Below, piece after piece: positions 8,680 to 17,002 of a stretch of DNA of 36,977 nucleotides. Positions within the stretch are counted from its first letter, which is position 1. Every line of letters starts with the position of its first letter. The notes beneath the pieces are model-generated. The model made no database searches and was not told the DNA's origin. It worked only from the letters and a program-made list of their open reading frames with translations. Origin of the DNA: Candidatus Saccharimonadota bacterium (lineage in GTDB: Bacteria > Patescibacteriota > Saccharimonadia > Saccharimonadales > UBA4665); NCBI GenBank assembly GCA_018062785.1, contig JAGORO010000010.1, positions 1 to 36,977 on the forward strand, written 5' to 3'. Both the position numbers and the translations under genes were made by a program.

Positions 8680-10074
8680 CTATGCCCTATACCACAACGT
8701 ACCGTTAGCGGTGTCATTCAAGAATATGCCTTGAGATTGAAGTTCGTCTCGAATAGTATCGGAGGTCGCCCAGTCTTTTGCGTTTCTGGCATCTTCCCTA
8801 GATTTAATACGCATCTTTTGCTCGTCGGAGATATCATTGACATCGAGTTGTATGCCGAGAAGGCTATATATACTAGCAAAAATCGCATCGCAGCAGGCTG
8901 GGCACACATTGCCCTTTTGTATTTGGTCGCATGCTTCGTCTATAACCTGTAGCGCGTCGTTGGTGGCCAAATCGTTAGAAAGCGATTGCAGAATTTTATC
9001 CTCAAACATATCTCCACGATAATCAGTTTGTTTGGCGGGAAGTTTATCTTCTTGCCAGCGAAGCGCGGCTGCTTCTTGCCAGTTTTTGCGTCGGTTTGCA
9101 GCCGCTTCCAAGTTATCCCAGGTGAAGTTTCCCTCTGTTCTATAGTGCTTCCCAAATGCAAATACCTTAAAATCGTCGAGGCTATAACCCTTCTCAATAA
9201 TGTCCTCTAGCGTGTAAATAGTACCGAGGCTTTTGGCCATTTTTTGGCCATCCACCTTAACGTGATTATTGTGTACCCAGAGCTGACTAAACGGTTTTTC
9301 GGTAACCGATTCGGTCTGAGCAATCTCATTCGTGTGGTGGACGGGAATATGATCGATACCCCCTGTGTGTATATCGATCCGATCACCCAGAGTTTCGCGG
9401 GCGATGACAGAGCACTCGAGGTGCCAGCCCGGAAATCCAATGCCCCACGGGCTATCCCACTCCATGTCTCGCTTGGCGTTCGCTGGGCTAAATTTCCAGA
9501 CCGCAAAATCGGTGATGTTTCGCTTGCCCTCTACCGACACGCGAGCGCCGGCCTCGAGCCCTGCAATGTCGAGCCGAGCGAGCTTGCCATAGTCGGAGAG
9601 CTTTGATGTGTCGAAGTACATACCATCACCAAGTATCTCGTAGAGGTAGCCTTTTTGGTCGAGAATTTCTGCAAATTGAATTTGCTGCTCTATCATGTCG
9701 GTCGCACGCGTTAAGCTAGTTGGCCTAATGAGTGCGAGTAGCTCGTATGCTTCGTGGTCAGCTATAGCGCTGTATTTATTGGCTATATCCCAAGCAGTGA
9801 CGCCCTCGCTGCGCGCCCCTTTCTCCATCTTGTCTTCGCCGTTATCGTCGTCGCTGGTTAGATGACCAACATCGGTAATATTTTGTGTTCGCTCGACCTT
9901 GAACCCCTCTGCCTCGAGGGTGCGTACTAGGACGTCCCAGTATACATAGCCCAACCAGTTGCCGATGTGCGGCTGGCTATAGACAGTTAGACCGCAGGTG
10001 TAGATCTTGACAGCCCCTTCTTGAAGTGGCTTGAGCTCTTCGACAGAGCGGCTCATGGTGTTATATAGCCTCAT
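8680..10074 (-). CDS. cysS: Cysteinyl-tRNA synthetase
   Basis: A 464-aa class I aminoacyl-tRNA synthetase that charges tRNA-Cys in the cytoplasm. It shows the HIGH-type signature (TCGLTVYSQPHIGNWLG, with zinc ligand Cys27), WHLECSV with a second zinc cysteine, GGIDHIPVHHTNEIAQTE and the KMSKS loop as GQKMAKSLGT. The C-terminal anticodon domain is short but complete, ending in GTLWYRA. Its ATG overlaps the TGA of the upstream DHH gene (ATGA), so translation is coupled. Its length is typical for the family. Confidence 0.97.
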   Translation of the reverse strand: MRLYNTMSRSVEELKPLQEGAVKIYTCGLTVYSQPHIGNWLGYVYWDVLVRTLEAEGFKVERTQNITDVGHLTSDDDNGEDKMEKGARSEGVTAWDIANKYSAIADHEAYELLALIRPTSLTRATDMIEQQIQFAEILDQKGYLYEILGDGMYFDTSKLSDYGKLARLDIAGLEAGARVSVEGKRNITDFAVWKFSPANAKRDMEWDSPWGIGFPGWHLECSVIARETLGDRIDIHTGGIDHIPVHHTNEIAQTESVTEKPFSQLWVHNNHVKVDGQKMAKSLGTIYTLEDIIEKGYSLDDFKVFAFGKHYRTEGNFTWDNLEAAANRRKNWQEAAALRWQEDKLPAKQTDYRGDMFEDKILQSLSNDLATNDALQVIDEACDQIQKGNVCPACCDAIFASIYSLLGIQLDVNDISDEQKMRIKSREDARNAKDWATSDTIRDELQSQGIFLNDTANGTLWYRA

Positions 10075-11069
10075 GCAACGTCCTCATGAAGCAACAACTC
10101 ATTTACCAATCGCAATAATTCGTTTTTGGCTTCCTCGTATGGCCTGTCGGTAGTCTTAAAGCCACTGGCGTAATCATGTCCGCCACCACCCATAGCCTCT
10201 GCCAATTTGCCGCAGATAGGGTAACCAAGGTTGGCTCGTAGCGCTCCGGTAACACGGCCATCATCATAGCTTTTAAGTACTATCGCTATAGCGATATTCT
10301 TGATTTGGAGCATGTCGAACTGAATAAGGGCTGCGGGGTTATACAGAGGACTGAAGGTGTTGATTTCGTCTTGGGGTACATGTACTAGGGCAACTTTTCC
10401 GGCAGTATGAAGCTCGGTTTTAGCGATAAGATCGCCCTTGTAGCGGTAGATACTTTCGGGCATTTTGCCGTATTCTCGGCGCAATTCCTCTAGCTTACTG
10501 CGATCTGCGCCCACTTCGGTCAATGTTGCCATCAAACGGTAGGTAGTGGTGGTGGTGAGGTTATTTGTGAGACCCTGAGTGTCTCCGAGAACGGCGGCCA
10601 TAATGCATTCGGCAGCGTGGGCCGTGAGCGGCCAGTTTGATTCGGTTGCGAGCGAGTAAATCAGTTCACCCGTTGAAGAAATTGAGCCATCAACAAGCTG
10701 CAGATCGGTAAAGTCGAGCGGGTTTTCGACCGTGGCGTGATGATCTAGGACGACACAAGGCTTTGATTGTACTGTTGCCATACCACCAGAGGTGCATAGT
10801 TTATCAAAAAGCGTGTAAGTGCTCGCGTCGACAATAATCGACAAGTCAAAACCTTTCGGTAGTTCCTGTTCGATCCTATCCCACCCTTCGAGGTAGCGGA
10901 GGTATTCAGGCACCTGAACGCCACAGTACAGGGCAACGTGCTTACCCTGCTCTTCGAGGATTTCCTCGAGCGCAAGTGCAGAGCCAAGCGAGTCAGCGTC
11001 TGGATTATCAGCCTGAATAACTACTATATTTTTTGCATCTTGCACTGCTTGGGAGATCTCTTCCTTCAT
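10071..11069 (-). CDS. DHH/DHHA1 phosphoesterase, NrnA-like
   Basis: A 332-aa DHH-superfamily protein. The N-terminal domain carries ADNPDADSLGS (metal-binding D-x-D), IIVDAS and DHH within VVLDHHATVENP; the C-terminal DHHA1 domain carries AMGGGGHDYASGF. The layout matches NrnA-type enzymes, which degrade nanoRNAs and dephosphorylate 3'-phosphoadenosine 5'-phosphate. Single-protein members also act on cyclic dinucleotides, so the exact substrate is not certain. It is the first gene of an operon with cysS. TACAAT (11077-11082) ends 7 nt before the ATG, so the transcript is probably leaderless. Confidence 0.9.
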   Translation of the reverse strand: MKEEISQAVQDAKNIVVIQADNPDADSLGSALALEEILEEQGKHVALYCGVQVPEYLRYLEGWDRIEQELPKGFDLSIIVDASTYTLFDKLCTSGGMATVQSKPCVVLDHHATVENPLDFTDLQLVDGSISSTGELIYSLATESNWPLTAHAAECIMAAVLGDTQGLTNNLTTTTTYRLMATLTEVGADRSKLEELRREYGKMPESIYRYKGDLIAKTELHTAGKVALVHVPQDEINTFSPLYNPAALIQFDMLQIKNIAIAIVLKSYDDGRVTGALRANLGYPICGKLAEAMGGGGHDYASGFKTTDRPYEEAKNELLRLVNELLLHEDVA

Positions 11070-11076
11070 TACAGAT

Positions 11077-11106
11077 ATTGTACCCTGTTCAGTCTTTTGT
11101 CCGCAA
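11077..11106 (-). promoter_or_regulatory. Promoter of the DHH-cysS operon, leaderless
   Basis: On the minus strand, TTGCGG (11106-11101), an 18-bp spacer and TACAAT (11082-11077) lie with 7 nt before the ATG at 11069. Transcription should begin at or next to the A of the start codon. Confidence 0.6.
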
Positions 11107-11114
11107 ACTGAGTC

Positions 11115-11723
11115 TCATAGTAACGTCTGACGATTCTCGAGCGCACGACCCAAGGTAATCTGGTCAGCATATTCGATATCCACACCGATCGGCAGGCCTC
11201 TGGCTAGGCGCGTTATTGAGATGTCGAGGCCAGCAAGTTGCTGTTGGATATATAGCGCAGTCGACTCACCCTCCATGCTTGCGTTGGTTGCTAGGATGAT
11301 CTCGGTCACGCTGTCGGCTTCGATACGTTGTACTAGCTCTTTGATGTGGAGCTGCTCGGGCCCGACGTTATCTATGGGCGACACTAAACCACCCAAAACA
11401 TGGTAGGTACCCTTGAACAAAGCTGTTTTTTCTAGGGCCAAAATATCGAAAGGCTCGGCAACGACAGCGACGATAGTTTTATCTCGCTTAGGATGAGTAT
11501 ATAGTGGCGAAACTTCATCACTCGCATCAATGAGTGCAAATGTTTTCGGACAAACCTTGATACCAGCATGAAGATGCTCGAGCGCGCTAGAGAGTTGCTG
11601 TGCTTTGGCTGGGTCGTGCTTGACCAGAAAATAGGCATACCTCTCGGCAGTGCGCGACCCTACTCCAGGCAAATTTCCTAGTGCATCAATCAGTTTTTCG
11701 AGTGAGCTTGGAAGCAAGTTCAT
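11115..11723 (-). CDS. recR: Recombination protein RecR, zinc site degenerate
   Basis: A 202-aa RecR. It has an N-terminal helix-hairpin-helix (LIDALGNLPGVGSRTAERYA), a remnant zinc-finger segment, and a Toprim domain (VVAEPFDILALEKT, ILATNASMEGESTALYI) ending in the RecR signature LARGLPIGVDIEYAD. RecR works with RecO/RecF to load RecA at gaps. The oddity is the zinc finger. Canonical RecR has C-x2-C...C-x2-C, but here the segment reads VCPKTF...EVSPLYTHPKRDK: only the first cysteine remains and the others are Thr, Ser and Tyr. Zinc binding is therefore unlikely. It follows ybaB by 6 nt, the classical ybaB-recR pair. Confidence 0.95.
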   Translation of the reverse strand: MNLLPSSLEKLIDALGNLPGVGSRTAERYAYFLVKHDPAKAQQLSSALEHLHAGIKVCPKTFALIDASDEVSPLYTHPKRDKTIVAVVAEPFDILALEKTALFKGTYHVLGGLVSPIDNVGPEQLHIKELVQRIEADSVTEIILATNASMEGESTALYIQQQLAGLDISITRLARGLPIGVDIEYADQITLGRALENRQTLL

Positions 11724-11729
11724 GGACCG

Positions 11730-12023
11730 CTACAGGCCGAGACTGCCGAGTGCACCCATCATCGGCTGCGTTTTTTCTGCTGCCACTTTTTGACTTTCGG
11801 CGATAGCATCCTTGACCGCATCTTCGATCCATTGCTCGAGCTCACGAATGTCATCAAGGTCGACATACTCTGGGTCAATGTGTATACGCTTTATTTTTTG
11901 TTCGCCACTAATTTCGACGCGGACAGCTCCATCGCCCTTCTCTACGGCGATAACCATTTTCTGTAGTTCCTTCTGGATTTTCTTAACCTGCAAAAGCATT
12001 TTGGCTTGATCAAATCGACTCAT
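11730..12023 (-). CDS. ybaB: YbaB/EbfC nucleoid-associated protein
   Basis: A 97-aa protein of the YbaB/EbfC family, a small dimeric DNA-binding protein usually encoded next to dnaX and recR. It shows the N-terminal helix MLLQVKKIQKELQK, the central strand region VRVEISGEQKIKRIHI, and a C-terminal helix with DAVKDAIAESQK. The start has a good ribosome binding site (GAGGAGT, 5 nt upstream). It is the first gene of the ybaB-recR unit, with an extended -10 promoter. Confidence 0.93.
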   Translation of the reverse strand: MSRFDQAKMLLQVKKIQKELQKMVIAVEKGDGAVRVEISGEQKIKRIHIDPEYVDLDDIRELEQWIEDAVKDAIAESQKVAAEKTQPMMGALGSLGL

Positions 12024-12056
12024 CGTTACTCCTCTTCTCCATATTTTCTAGGAACT

Positions 12057-12065
12057 AGTATAGCA
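12057..12065 (-). promoter_or_regulatory. Extended -10 promoter of ybaB-recR
   Basis: TGCTATACT on the minus strand (12065-12057) is an extended -10 element. It predicts a 5' UTR of about 27 nt carrying the GAGGAGT ribosome binding site. Confidence 0.55.
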
Positions 12066-12073
12066 GAAAGTGC

Positions 12074-13282
12074 TTAGTTTTTGTTTGGTGCCGGTTGTGG
12101 CTCGACAAAAACCGCGTGAGTGTCGTCGTTGTGCGCCCACGCCACAAAGTACGAACGTACGTGGAACAGGCACGAGATGCTAACGAGTAGCACAATCATA
12201 CATACGGCAAATTTCTTGGCTATTGGGTTTTTGGGGAATATACGCAACCACTCGTTCAGCAAATAGTATATTCCTGCAGCAACGAAATAGTAGATCAGCG
12301 GTGCGGCCATAATAAGTTGCACGCTACCCCCAAGCGAAGCCAGTAGTAACGAGAGTACGAGTAGGCCAGAAACATAGTATGTCGAGGCGAGTCGCGGTTT
12401 TTTCCAGAGATGATAGGCACCAAAAATGGCAAATACAACATCTATGGCAGACAAAAGCGGCCCGCCAATAAGCGATAGCTCTGGATGCGAACTGCTTTCG
12501 TACACGAGGGCTCGAAGGTTGCTGTACAGCTCCCTAGCATACTCCTGAGGAGCCGGTAGGGTTGTTCCAAAGCCCAGTAATTCTTTGAGAATATCTAGAT
12601 TTTGTATACACGCCCATACGAGTGGTGCGAGCAGAGCTACTGCGAGCAGGCCCGAGATCGCAAGGTGTTTGTTCTGCATAGACCGAGTAACGATTAGGAG
12701 GTGTTTTCTGTAGACGATGATTGCAATGATTGCTAGCCACAAAACGCCAGGCACGTACAGGCACGCCACGCAGACGAAGATCATAATATAGGTGATTACG
12801 TTGCGTGGAATCCTAGGGCTGTACCAGAGTAGTGGCAAGAGGAACGGAATGAGAATGCACGTTTGCAGGATATACGGAGCGCCAAACCGTGATGCATAGA
12901 GGAATAGACTTGAAAGTGCAAAAATAGCTGTACCTAGAACTGCCTGCCGTTTGCTATAGCGTTGCTTAAGAAGTAAGAAAAATAAACAAATTGTCGCCAT
13001 CCCGAACACTCCAGACGCGATACGTGGAATGAGCGCACTTTCGCTAACCCACTTATAGGGCAGCCATACTAGAAGCTTGTACGGAGCATCCACTGGATTT
13101 TGCCAGATGGCAGTAAGGCTGCTACTTGCATGTAGCGTCTCGATCTCGGCGGATGCATACTCGGGTACAACGCTAGAAATTCGGAATAAAAATAATCCGT
13201 AGAATACTACAAGGGCTGCCAGCAGCCACCCAATCTTGCTGCGGTGAAGTGTATAGAGCGCGCCGAGGGTATGTTTTTTCAT
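12074..13282 (-). CDS. Polytopic membrane protein, possible GT-C glycosyltransferase
   Basis: A 402-aa protein with about ten hydrophobic segments (first at about residues 17-35, last at about 358-378) and a soluble, proline-rich tail. After the first segment comes an extracytoplasmic acidic stretch (PEYASAEIETLH), then R-I-A-S and TICLFFLLLKQRYSKRQAV. This resembles the first loop and early helices of GT-C lipid-linked sugar transferases (GT39/PMT type). The canonical D-D/D-E pair is not obvious, so this is a superfamily-level suggestion. Single-gene unit. The promoter's TATACT (13299-13294) is followed directly by a palindrome and the ATG. Confidence 0.7.
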   Translation of the reverse strand: MKKHTLGALYTLHRSKIGWLLAALVVFYGLFLFRISSVVPEYASAEIETLHASSSLTAIWQNPVDAPYKLLVWLPYKWVSESALIPRIASGVFGMATICLFFLLLKQRYSKRQAVLGTAIFALSSLFLYASRFGAPYILQTCILIPFLLPLLWYSPRIPRNVITYIMIFVCVACLYVPGVLWLAIIAIIVYRKHLLIVTRSMQNKHLAISGLLAVALLAPLVWACIQNLDILKELLGFGTTLPAPQEYARELYSNLRALVYESSSHPELSLIGGPLLSAIDVVFAIFGAYHLWKKPRLASTYYVSGLLVLSLLLASLGGSVQLIMAAPLIYYFVAAGIYYLLNEWLRIFPKNPIAKKFAVCMIVLLVSISCLFHVRSYFVAWAHNDDTHAVFVEPQPAPNKN

Positions 13283-13299
13283 TGCTACGTAGCAGTATA
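13283..13299 (-). promoter_or_regulatory. -10 box and 12-bp palindrome abutting the start codon
   Basis: Minus-strand TATACT (13299-13294) overlaps by one base the perfect palindrome TGCTACGTAGCA (13294-13283), which runs directly into the ATG at 13282. The expected 5' UTR is about 5 nt. The palindrome covers the presumed transcription start, as a repressor operator would. Confidence 0.5.
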
Positions 13300-13338
13300 C
13301 AACATATGCGACCCCTAGGTCACCGATGAGAGCATTAT

Positions 13339-14691
13339 TTAGCCGTCGAAGGGATCGGTAGAGTGGCGACTATCGATTGAGCGTATGCGCTGTTTCTCGC
13401 GATCAAAGTAGAGTTCGACGGCACCGGTTGGACCATTTCGGTGTTTCTTGATAAGTACATCCATGATGTTCTTTCGTTCACTTTCGGGATTGTAGTAATC
13501 CTCTCTATATAAAAACGCTACAACATCTGCATCCTGCTCGATTGACCCCGACTCTCTGAGGTCAGCAAGTTGTGGAATTTGTGGGTTTCGATTTTCGACC
13601 GATCGACTTAACTGGCTAAGGGCAACGAGTGGCACATTTAATTCTCGCGCCACTCCCTTTAGGCCTCGGGATATCTCCGATATCTCCTGTACCCTATTAC
13701 TGTCACCACCAAATCGGCTTCCGCCACTCATAAGCTGCAGGTAGTCAACGATAATGAGGCCGAGCTTCTGGGTGTGTGCCTCGCGACGAGCCTTGGTGCG
13801 CAAGTCGCTGACAGTGATGCTAGGTGTGTCGTCGATGAGGATTTTAGCCTCGCTAAGAGTGCCCATCGCCTCGGCAAGACTTTCGAAGTCTCTGTCGGTT
13901 AACTTGCCAGTACGTAGCGCCCACGCGTCTACCCCAGACTCCATGGCGAGTAATCGGTCGACCAATTGCTCCTTGCCCATCTCGAGGCTGAAGATCAGTA
14001 CTGACTCGCTAGCCTGTGTGGCGATTTTGTGTGCAAGATTAAGGACAAAGGCCGTCTTCCCCATGGAAGGTCGCGCTGCCAAGATGAATAGATCGCTCCG
14101 CTGCAAGCCCGCAAGCATGTTGTCGAGGTCTCGGTAGCCGGTAGGAATGCCGCGAAGACTGCCACTATCTTTGTGCAGCTGATCGAGCCGCTCAAAACTT
14201 TCGGACAGGATTGTCTCGATCGGCACGACACTTTGCTTTACATGCTGGTTACTTACCTCGAATAGTCGTGTCTCTGCTTCCTCGATCAGCTCTTGTATAG
14301 CCTTAGACTCATCCTTGCCTAGCTCGGCCATTTCTTGGCTAACACCAATCAGACGACGTCGCAATGATTTTTGAGCAACAATTTCGGCATACTGCTCGAC
14401 ATGCGCTGCCGTTGGGACGTAATTTGTAAGCTCAGCAAGGTACGCAGGGCCTCCAACCATATCTAAAAAACCGGTGCCTTGGAGCTGGTCTGCGAGGGTT
14501 AGAACATCAATAGCGGAGCGTTTTTCGTACAGAGCCTTCAATGCTTCATAGATTCGGGCGTGCCGAGCGTCATAAAAGTCGTCCACCCTAACTTTGTCGG
14601 CAACCTTGACGACCGCGTCGGTATCGATTAATATCGCGCCCAATAGTGAGGCTTCGGCATCAAGATTTTGTGGATCGGCGGAATCTTGCAT
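13339..14691 (-). CDS. dnaB: Replicative DNA helicase DnaB
   Basis: A 450-aa hexameric replication-fork helicase. The N-terminal helical domain (NLDAEASLLGAIL...) is followed by a RecA-like ATPase domain with Walker A in AARPSMGKTAF (about residues 208-218), LIFSLEMG, Walker B in GLIIVDYLQLM, and the C-terminal SQLSRSVENR and ADLRESGSIEQDADVV motifs. The length is normal and no intein is present. It starts 36 nt after dnaX in the same direction, so the two probably form one replication transcript. Confidence 0.97.
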   Translation of the reverse strand: MQDSADPQNLDAEASLLGAILIDTDAVVKVADKVRVDDFYDARHARIYEALKALYEKRSAIDVLTLADQLQGTGFLDMVGGPAYLAELTNYVPTAAHVEQYAEIVAQKSLRRRLIGVSQEMAELGKDESKAIQELIEEAETRLFEVSNQHVKQSVVPIETILSESFERLDQLHKDSGSLRGIPTGYRDLDNMLAGLQRSDLFILAARPSMGKTAFVLNLAHKIATQASESVLIFSLEMGKEQLVDRLLAMESGVDAWALRTGKLTDRDFESLAEAMGTLSEAKILIDDTPSITVSDLRTKARREAHTQKLGLIIVDYLQLMSGGSRFGGDSNRVQEISEISRGLKGVARELNVPLVALSQLSRSVENRNPQIPQLADLRESGSIEQDADVVAFLYREDYYNPESERKNIMDVLIKKHRNGPTGAVELYFDREKQRIRSIDSRHSTDPFDG

Positions 14692-14727
14692 GGATACAGT
14701 GTACTCTTCTACGGTTAGTTTGCTTTA

Positions 14728-16209
14728 TCATAGCAGTTCGGTGCTGCCAAAAATATTGTTAATGGTTGAAATATCTTTCTGCATTGGTTTGTCGGGGTCG
14801 CTTTCCTGTAGCTCGAGAGCGATGAGAATCGGTTTGCCAGAAACCTGCTGAACGGTCGACTGTAATACCTCGGCATTTTTTGCTGTATTAAGCTGCTTGA
14901 AGTGGAATTTAAACCGCAGAAGTAGCCGGAGTGTGTCACCGTCCAGAGACGGCTTCGCCATACGAGCAACGCCATAGAGGGTATTTTGTGTGCGCTTTAT
15001 TTTGTTTAGCGTTGCCTCCCAAATCTCGCTCGCTTCGAGACTGGTTGGCGCAGGCGACACCGCAGGTTTTTCTGCCTGCACAGTACTTGCAGATGTGGCT
15101 TCGGCTTTGATGGCTACTATCGGTGGTGTGTCGGGAGGCCTCTGTTCTACTGGGGTGGCTTGGGACGCATTCGTCTTGCTTTTGGCCATTTTGGCGGGTT
15201 GCGTTCGTGGTGTCGGGGCGTTTCTCGTCTCTTGTTTGCTTGCTTCGGGCGCCTTAAACGCATGCGACAGCAGGACTACCTCCAGCAATTGCTTGGGCTG
15301 CTGGGCGCTGGGTATATTTAGTAAATCTCTGAGAAGTTCGAGTGAAGTGTACGACGAAAAGACGTTCATATTGGGAAATACGATCGCTTCGCGAATTTTG
15401 GAGGCAAGCTGAAGCGAGATAATTGGCGCATCGTAGCCTGCCTCGTATAACGTCGAGAGAGCCTCAAGTAGTTCTACATGGTTATGGTTGTCGATTGCTG
15501 AAGCGATGGTGTCAATGGCATCCGCAGGAGCTCTGCCGAGAAGGTTTTCGACATGAGCTTTCGTTACTCTTTCGCCACTTGCTGCGGCCTGATCGAGCAG
15601 GCTGATGCTATCACGAAAACTCCCTTCGCCATGCTCCGCGATAAGTTTAAGGGCGTCGTTTTCGACAGAGATGTTTTCTTCGTTAGCAATGGTCTGGAGA
15701 TGCCCGACAACTTGCTCGAGCGGTATCGGACGAAAACTATACCGCTGCGTACGACTGATAATCGTCTCTGGCAGCTTATGCATTTCGGTCGTAGCTAAAA
15801 TGAAAATAACGTGTGCTGGCGGTTCCTCTAGTGTCTTAAGAAGTGCGTTAAAGGCCTCTTTTGTGAGCATATGCACTTCGTCGATGATAAATACTTTGTA
15901 TTTGGCGCTAGCGGGCGCAGCGTGAATGTGGTCACGCAAATCTCGAATCTCATCGATCCGCCTATTGCTGGCAGCATCAATCTCGATAATATCTAGGTGG
16001 GTATCTTCGCTATACGGCAGCTTATTGATCTCGTGCGCAAGAATGCGGGCAATAGAAGTTTTGCCGACACCTTTCGGACCTGTCAGTAAATAGGCATGGC
16101 TAAGCTTATCACTTTCGATGGCTCGTTTGAGCGTCGTCGTGATATGCTCTTGCCCGATGATCTCGTCCATGCTCTTAGAACGATATTTACGATATAGTGC
16201 CTTCCCCAT
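14728..16209 (-). CDS. dnaX: DNA polymerase III subunits gamma/tau
   Basis: A 493-aa clamp-loader ATPase. It begins MGKALYRKYRSKSMDEIIGQ, a standard DnaX N-terminus, with Walker A in LTGPKGVGKTSIA, Walker B/DEAD-type DEVHMLT and sensor-1 ATTEMHKLPETIISR. Canonical DnaX has a four-cysteine zinc module after Walker A; here the region (ILAHEINKLPYSEDTHLDII) has none. A Pro/Ala/Thr-rich linker (about residues 330-410) precedes a tau-like C-terminal domain. I set the start at 16209, not at an upstream in-frame ATG at 16296, because TATACT at 16224-16219 lies 9 nt before it. It ends in TGA. Confidence 0.93.
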   Translation of the reverse strand: MGKALYRKYRSKSMDEIIGQEHITTTLKRAIESDKLSHAYLLTGPKGVGKTSIARILAHEINKLPYSEDTHLDIIEIDAASNRRIDEIRDLRDHIHAAPASAKYKVFIIDEVHMLTKEAFNALLKTLEEPPAHVIFILATTEMHKLPETIISRTQRYSFRPIPLEQVVGHLQTIANEENISVENDALKLIAEHGEGSFRDSISLLDQAAASGERVTKAHVENLLGRAPADAIDTIASAIDNHNHVELLEALSTLYEAGYDAPIISLQLASKIREAIVFPNMNVFSSYTSLELLRDLLNIPSAQQPKQLLEVVLLSHAFKAPEASKQETRNAPTPRTQPAKMAKSKTNASQATPVEQRPPDTPPIVAIKAEATSASTVQAEKPAVSPAPTSLEASEIWEATLNKIKRTQNTLYGVARMAKPSLDGDTLRLLLRFKFHFKQLNTAKNAEVLQSTVQQVSGKPILIALELQESDPDKPMQKDISTINNIFGSTELL

Positions 16210-16218
16210 TGCTCTATT

Positions 16219-16224
16219 AGTATA
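16219..16224 (-). promoter_or_regulatory. -10 box of dnaX, leaderless
   Basis: Minus-strand TATACT with exactly 9 nt before the ATG at 16209. No convincing -35 is seen 17 bp upstream (TCGTTA). The spacing predicts a 5' UTR of 0-3 nt and excludes the upstream ATG at 16296. Confidence 0.5.
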
Positions 16225-16379
16225 GTCGGTTGAGCATCGAATAACGAGTGTAGTAATTACATTGCATGCAGCCTTTTGGCGCGGCAAAGCTGACACTTTG
16301 ATTTGTACTCGACGGTAGCTTCGCGGCTATTCACTGCGATGCACCAGAAGTATAACCTCGCTATAAAGTTAGTAGATAT

Positions 16380-16889
16380 CTACAGGGCGGCTTCGAGGGC
16401 GGCCCACTCGGCGGCACTATCGTCTTCTGGGAGGTTTACGCTGACTTGGTCGCCAGGTTTTGCCTTGAAGTAGGTAACGCTGGCGAGCAGCACACGGAAT
16501 TCTTTTGTTCCAACAGTCACGAAGTAGTGGCCATTCTCGAGCTTAAGTAGGCCAACAACTTGTTTTCGCGGTATTGGGCCAATTTGCTTGTAAAGGAAGG
16601 CGCCGTCGTCGGCAATGGTGAGCTTGAGGATGTCGCCCTGTACGAGCTTGGACTTACTGGCGTAGTTGGCAGGCACTGGATAGGTTTTGCCGTCGCTACC
16701 GACCATATTTTGGCCGTCGAAGACACCTTCGATCACTTTGCCGAGCGGCTCGTCTGAGGGTTTTACCTGCACAGTAGCATCATCGCCTACGAGGCTAATC
16801 AAAAGCTCGTTGGCGGCAGCAAGATTGGTCTCTGCTTCCTGAATAAGTGTGCGCAGTCTTTTGATTTGTTTCTCTGGTACCTCGGCCAT
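16380..16889 (-). CDS. Conserved-looking hypothetical protein, 169 aa
   Basis: I cannot name the family with certainty. Residues 1-32 form a helical, coiled-coil-like N-terminus (KQIKRLRTLIQEAETNLAAANELL). A beta-rich body from about residue 48 carries FDGQNMVGSDGKTYPVPANY, LVQGDILKLTIADDG and GPIPRKQVVGLL, ending in an acidic tail. Similar small proteins in CPR genomes are sometimes labelled L7/L12-like, but this one is clearly not rplL, which lies at 22137-22517. The 5' UTR of about 80 nt contains a GTGTAT-TGG-ATACAC hairpin and TTAGGA before the ATG. A TTGACT -35-like element lies near 16976-16981. A role in translation or nucleic-acid binding is conceivable but unsupported. Confidence 0.75.
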   Translation of the reverse strand: MAEVPEKQIKRLRTLIQEAETNLAAANELLISLVGDDATVQVKPSDEPLGKVIEGVFDGQNMVGSDGKTYPVPANYASKSKLVQGDILKLTIADDGAFLYKQIGPIPRKQVVGLLKLENGHYFVTVGTKEFRVLLASVTYFKAKPGDQVSVNLPEDDSAAEWAALEAAL

Positions 16890-17002
16890 TTCTATGTCCT
16901 AACTCTGTTTCTCTCTCACTTTTATGTCGTGTATCCAATACACCTTACCATAAAGGTAACACACGCACTCTAGCAAGTCAAAATAATTTTTCTGTAGACT
17001 GA

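Noticed and set aside
16210-16296. Extended DnaX N-terminus from ATG 16296
   Set aside because: The extra 29 residues do not look like DnaX, and the -10 box lies downstream of that ATG; family starts match 16209.
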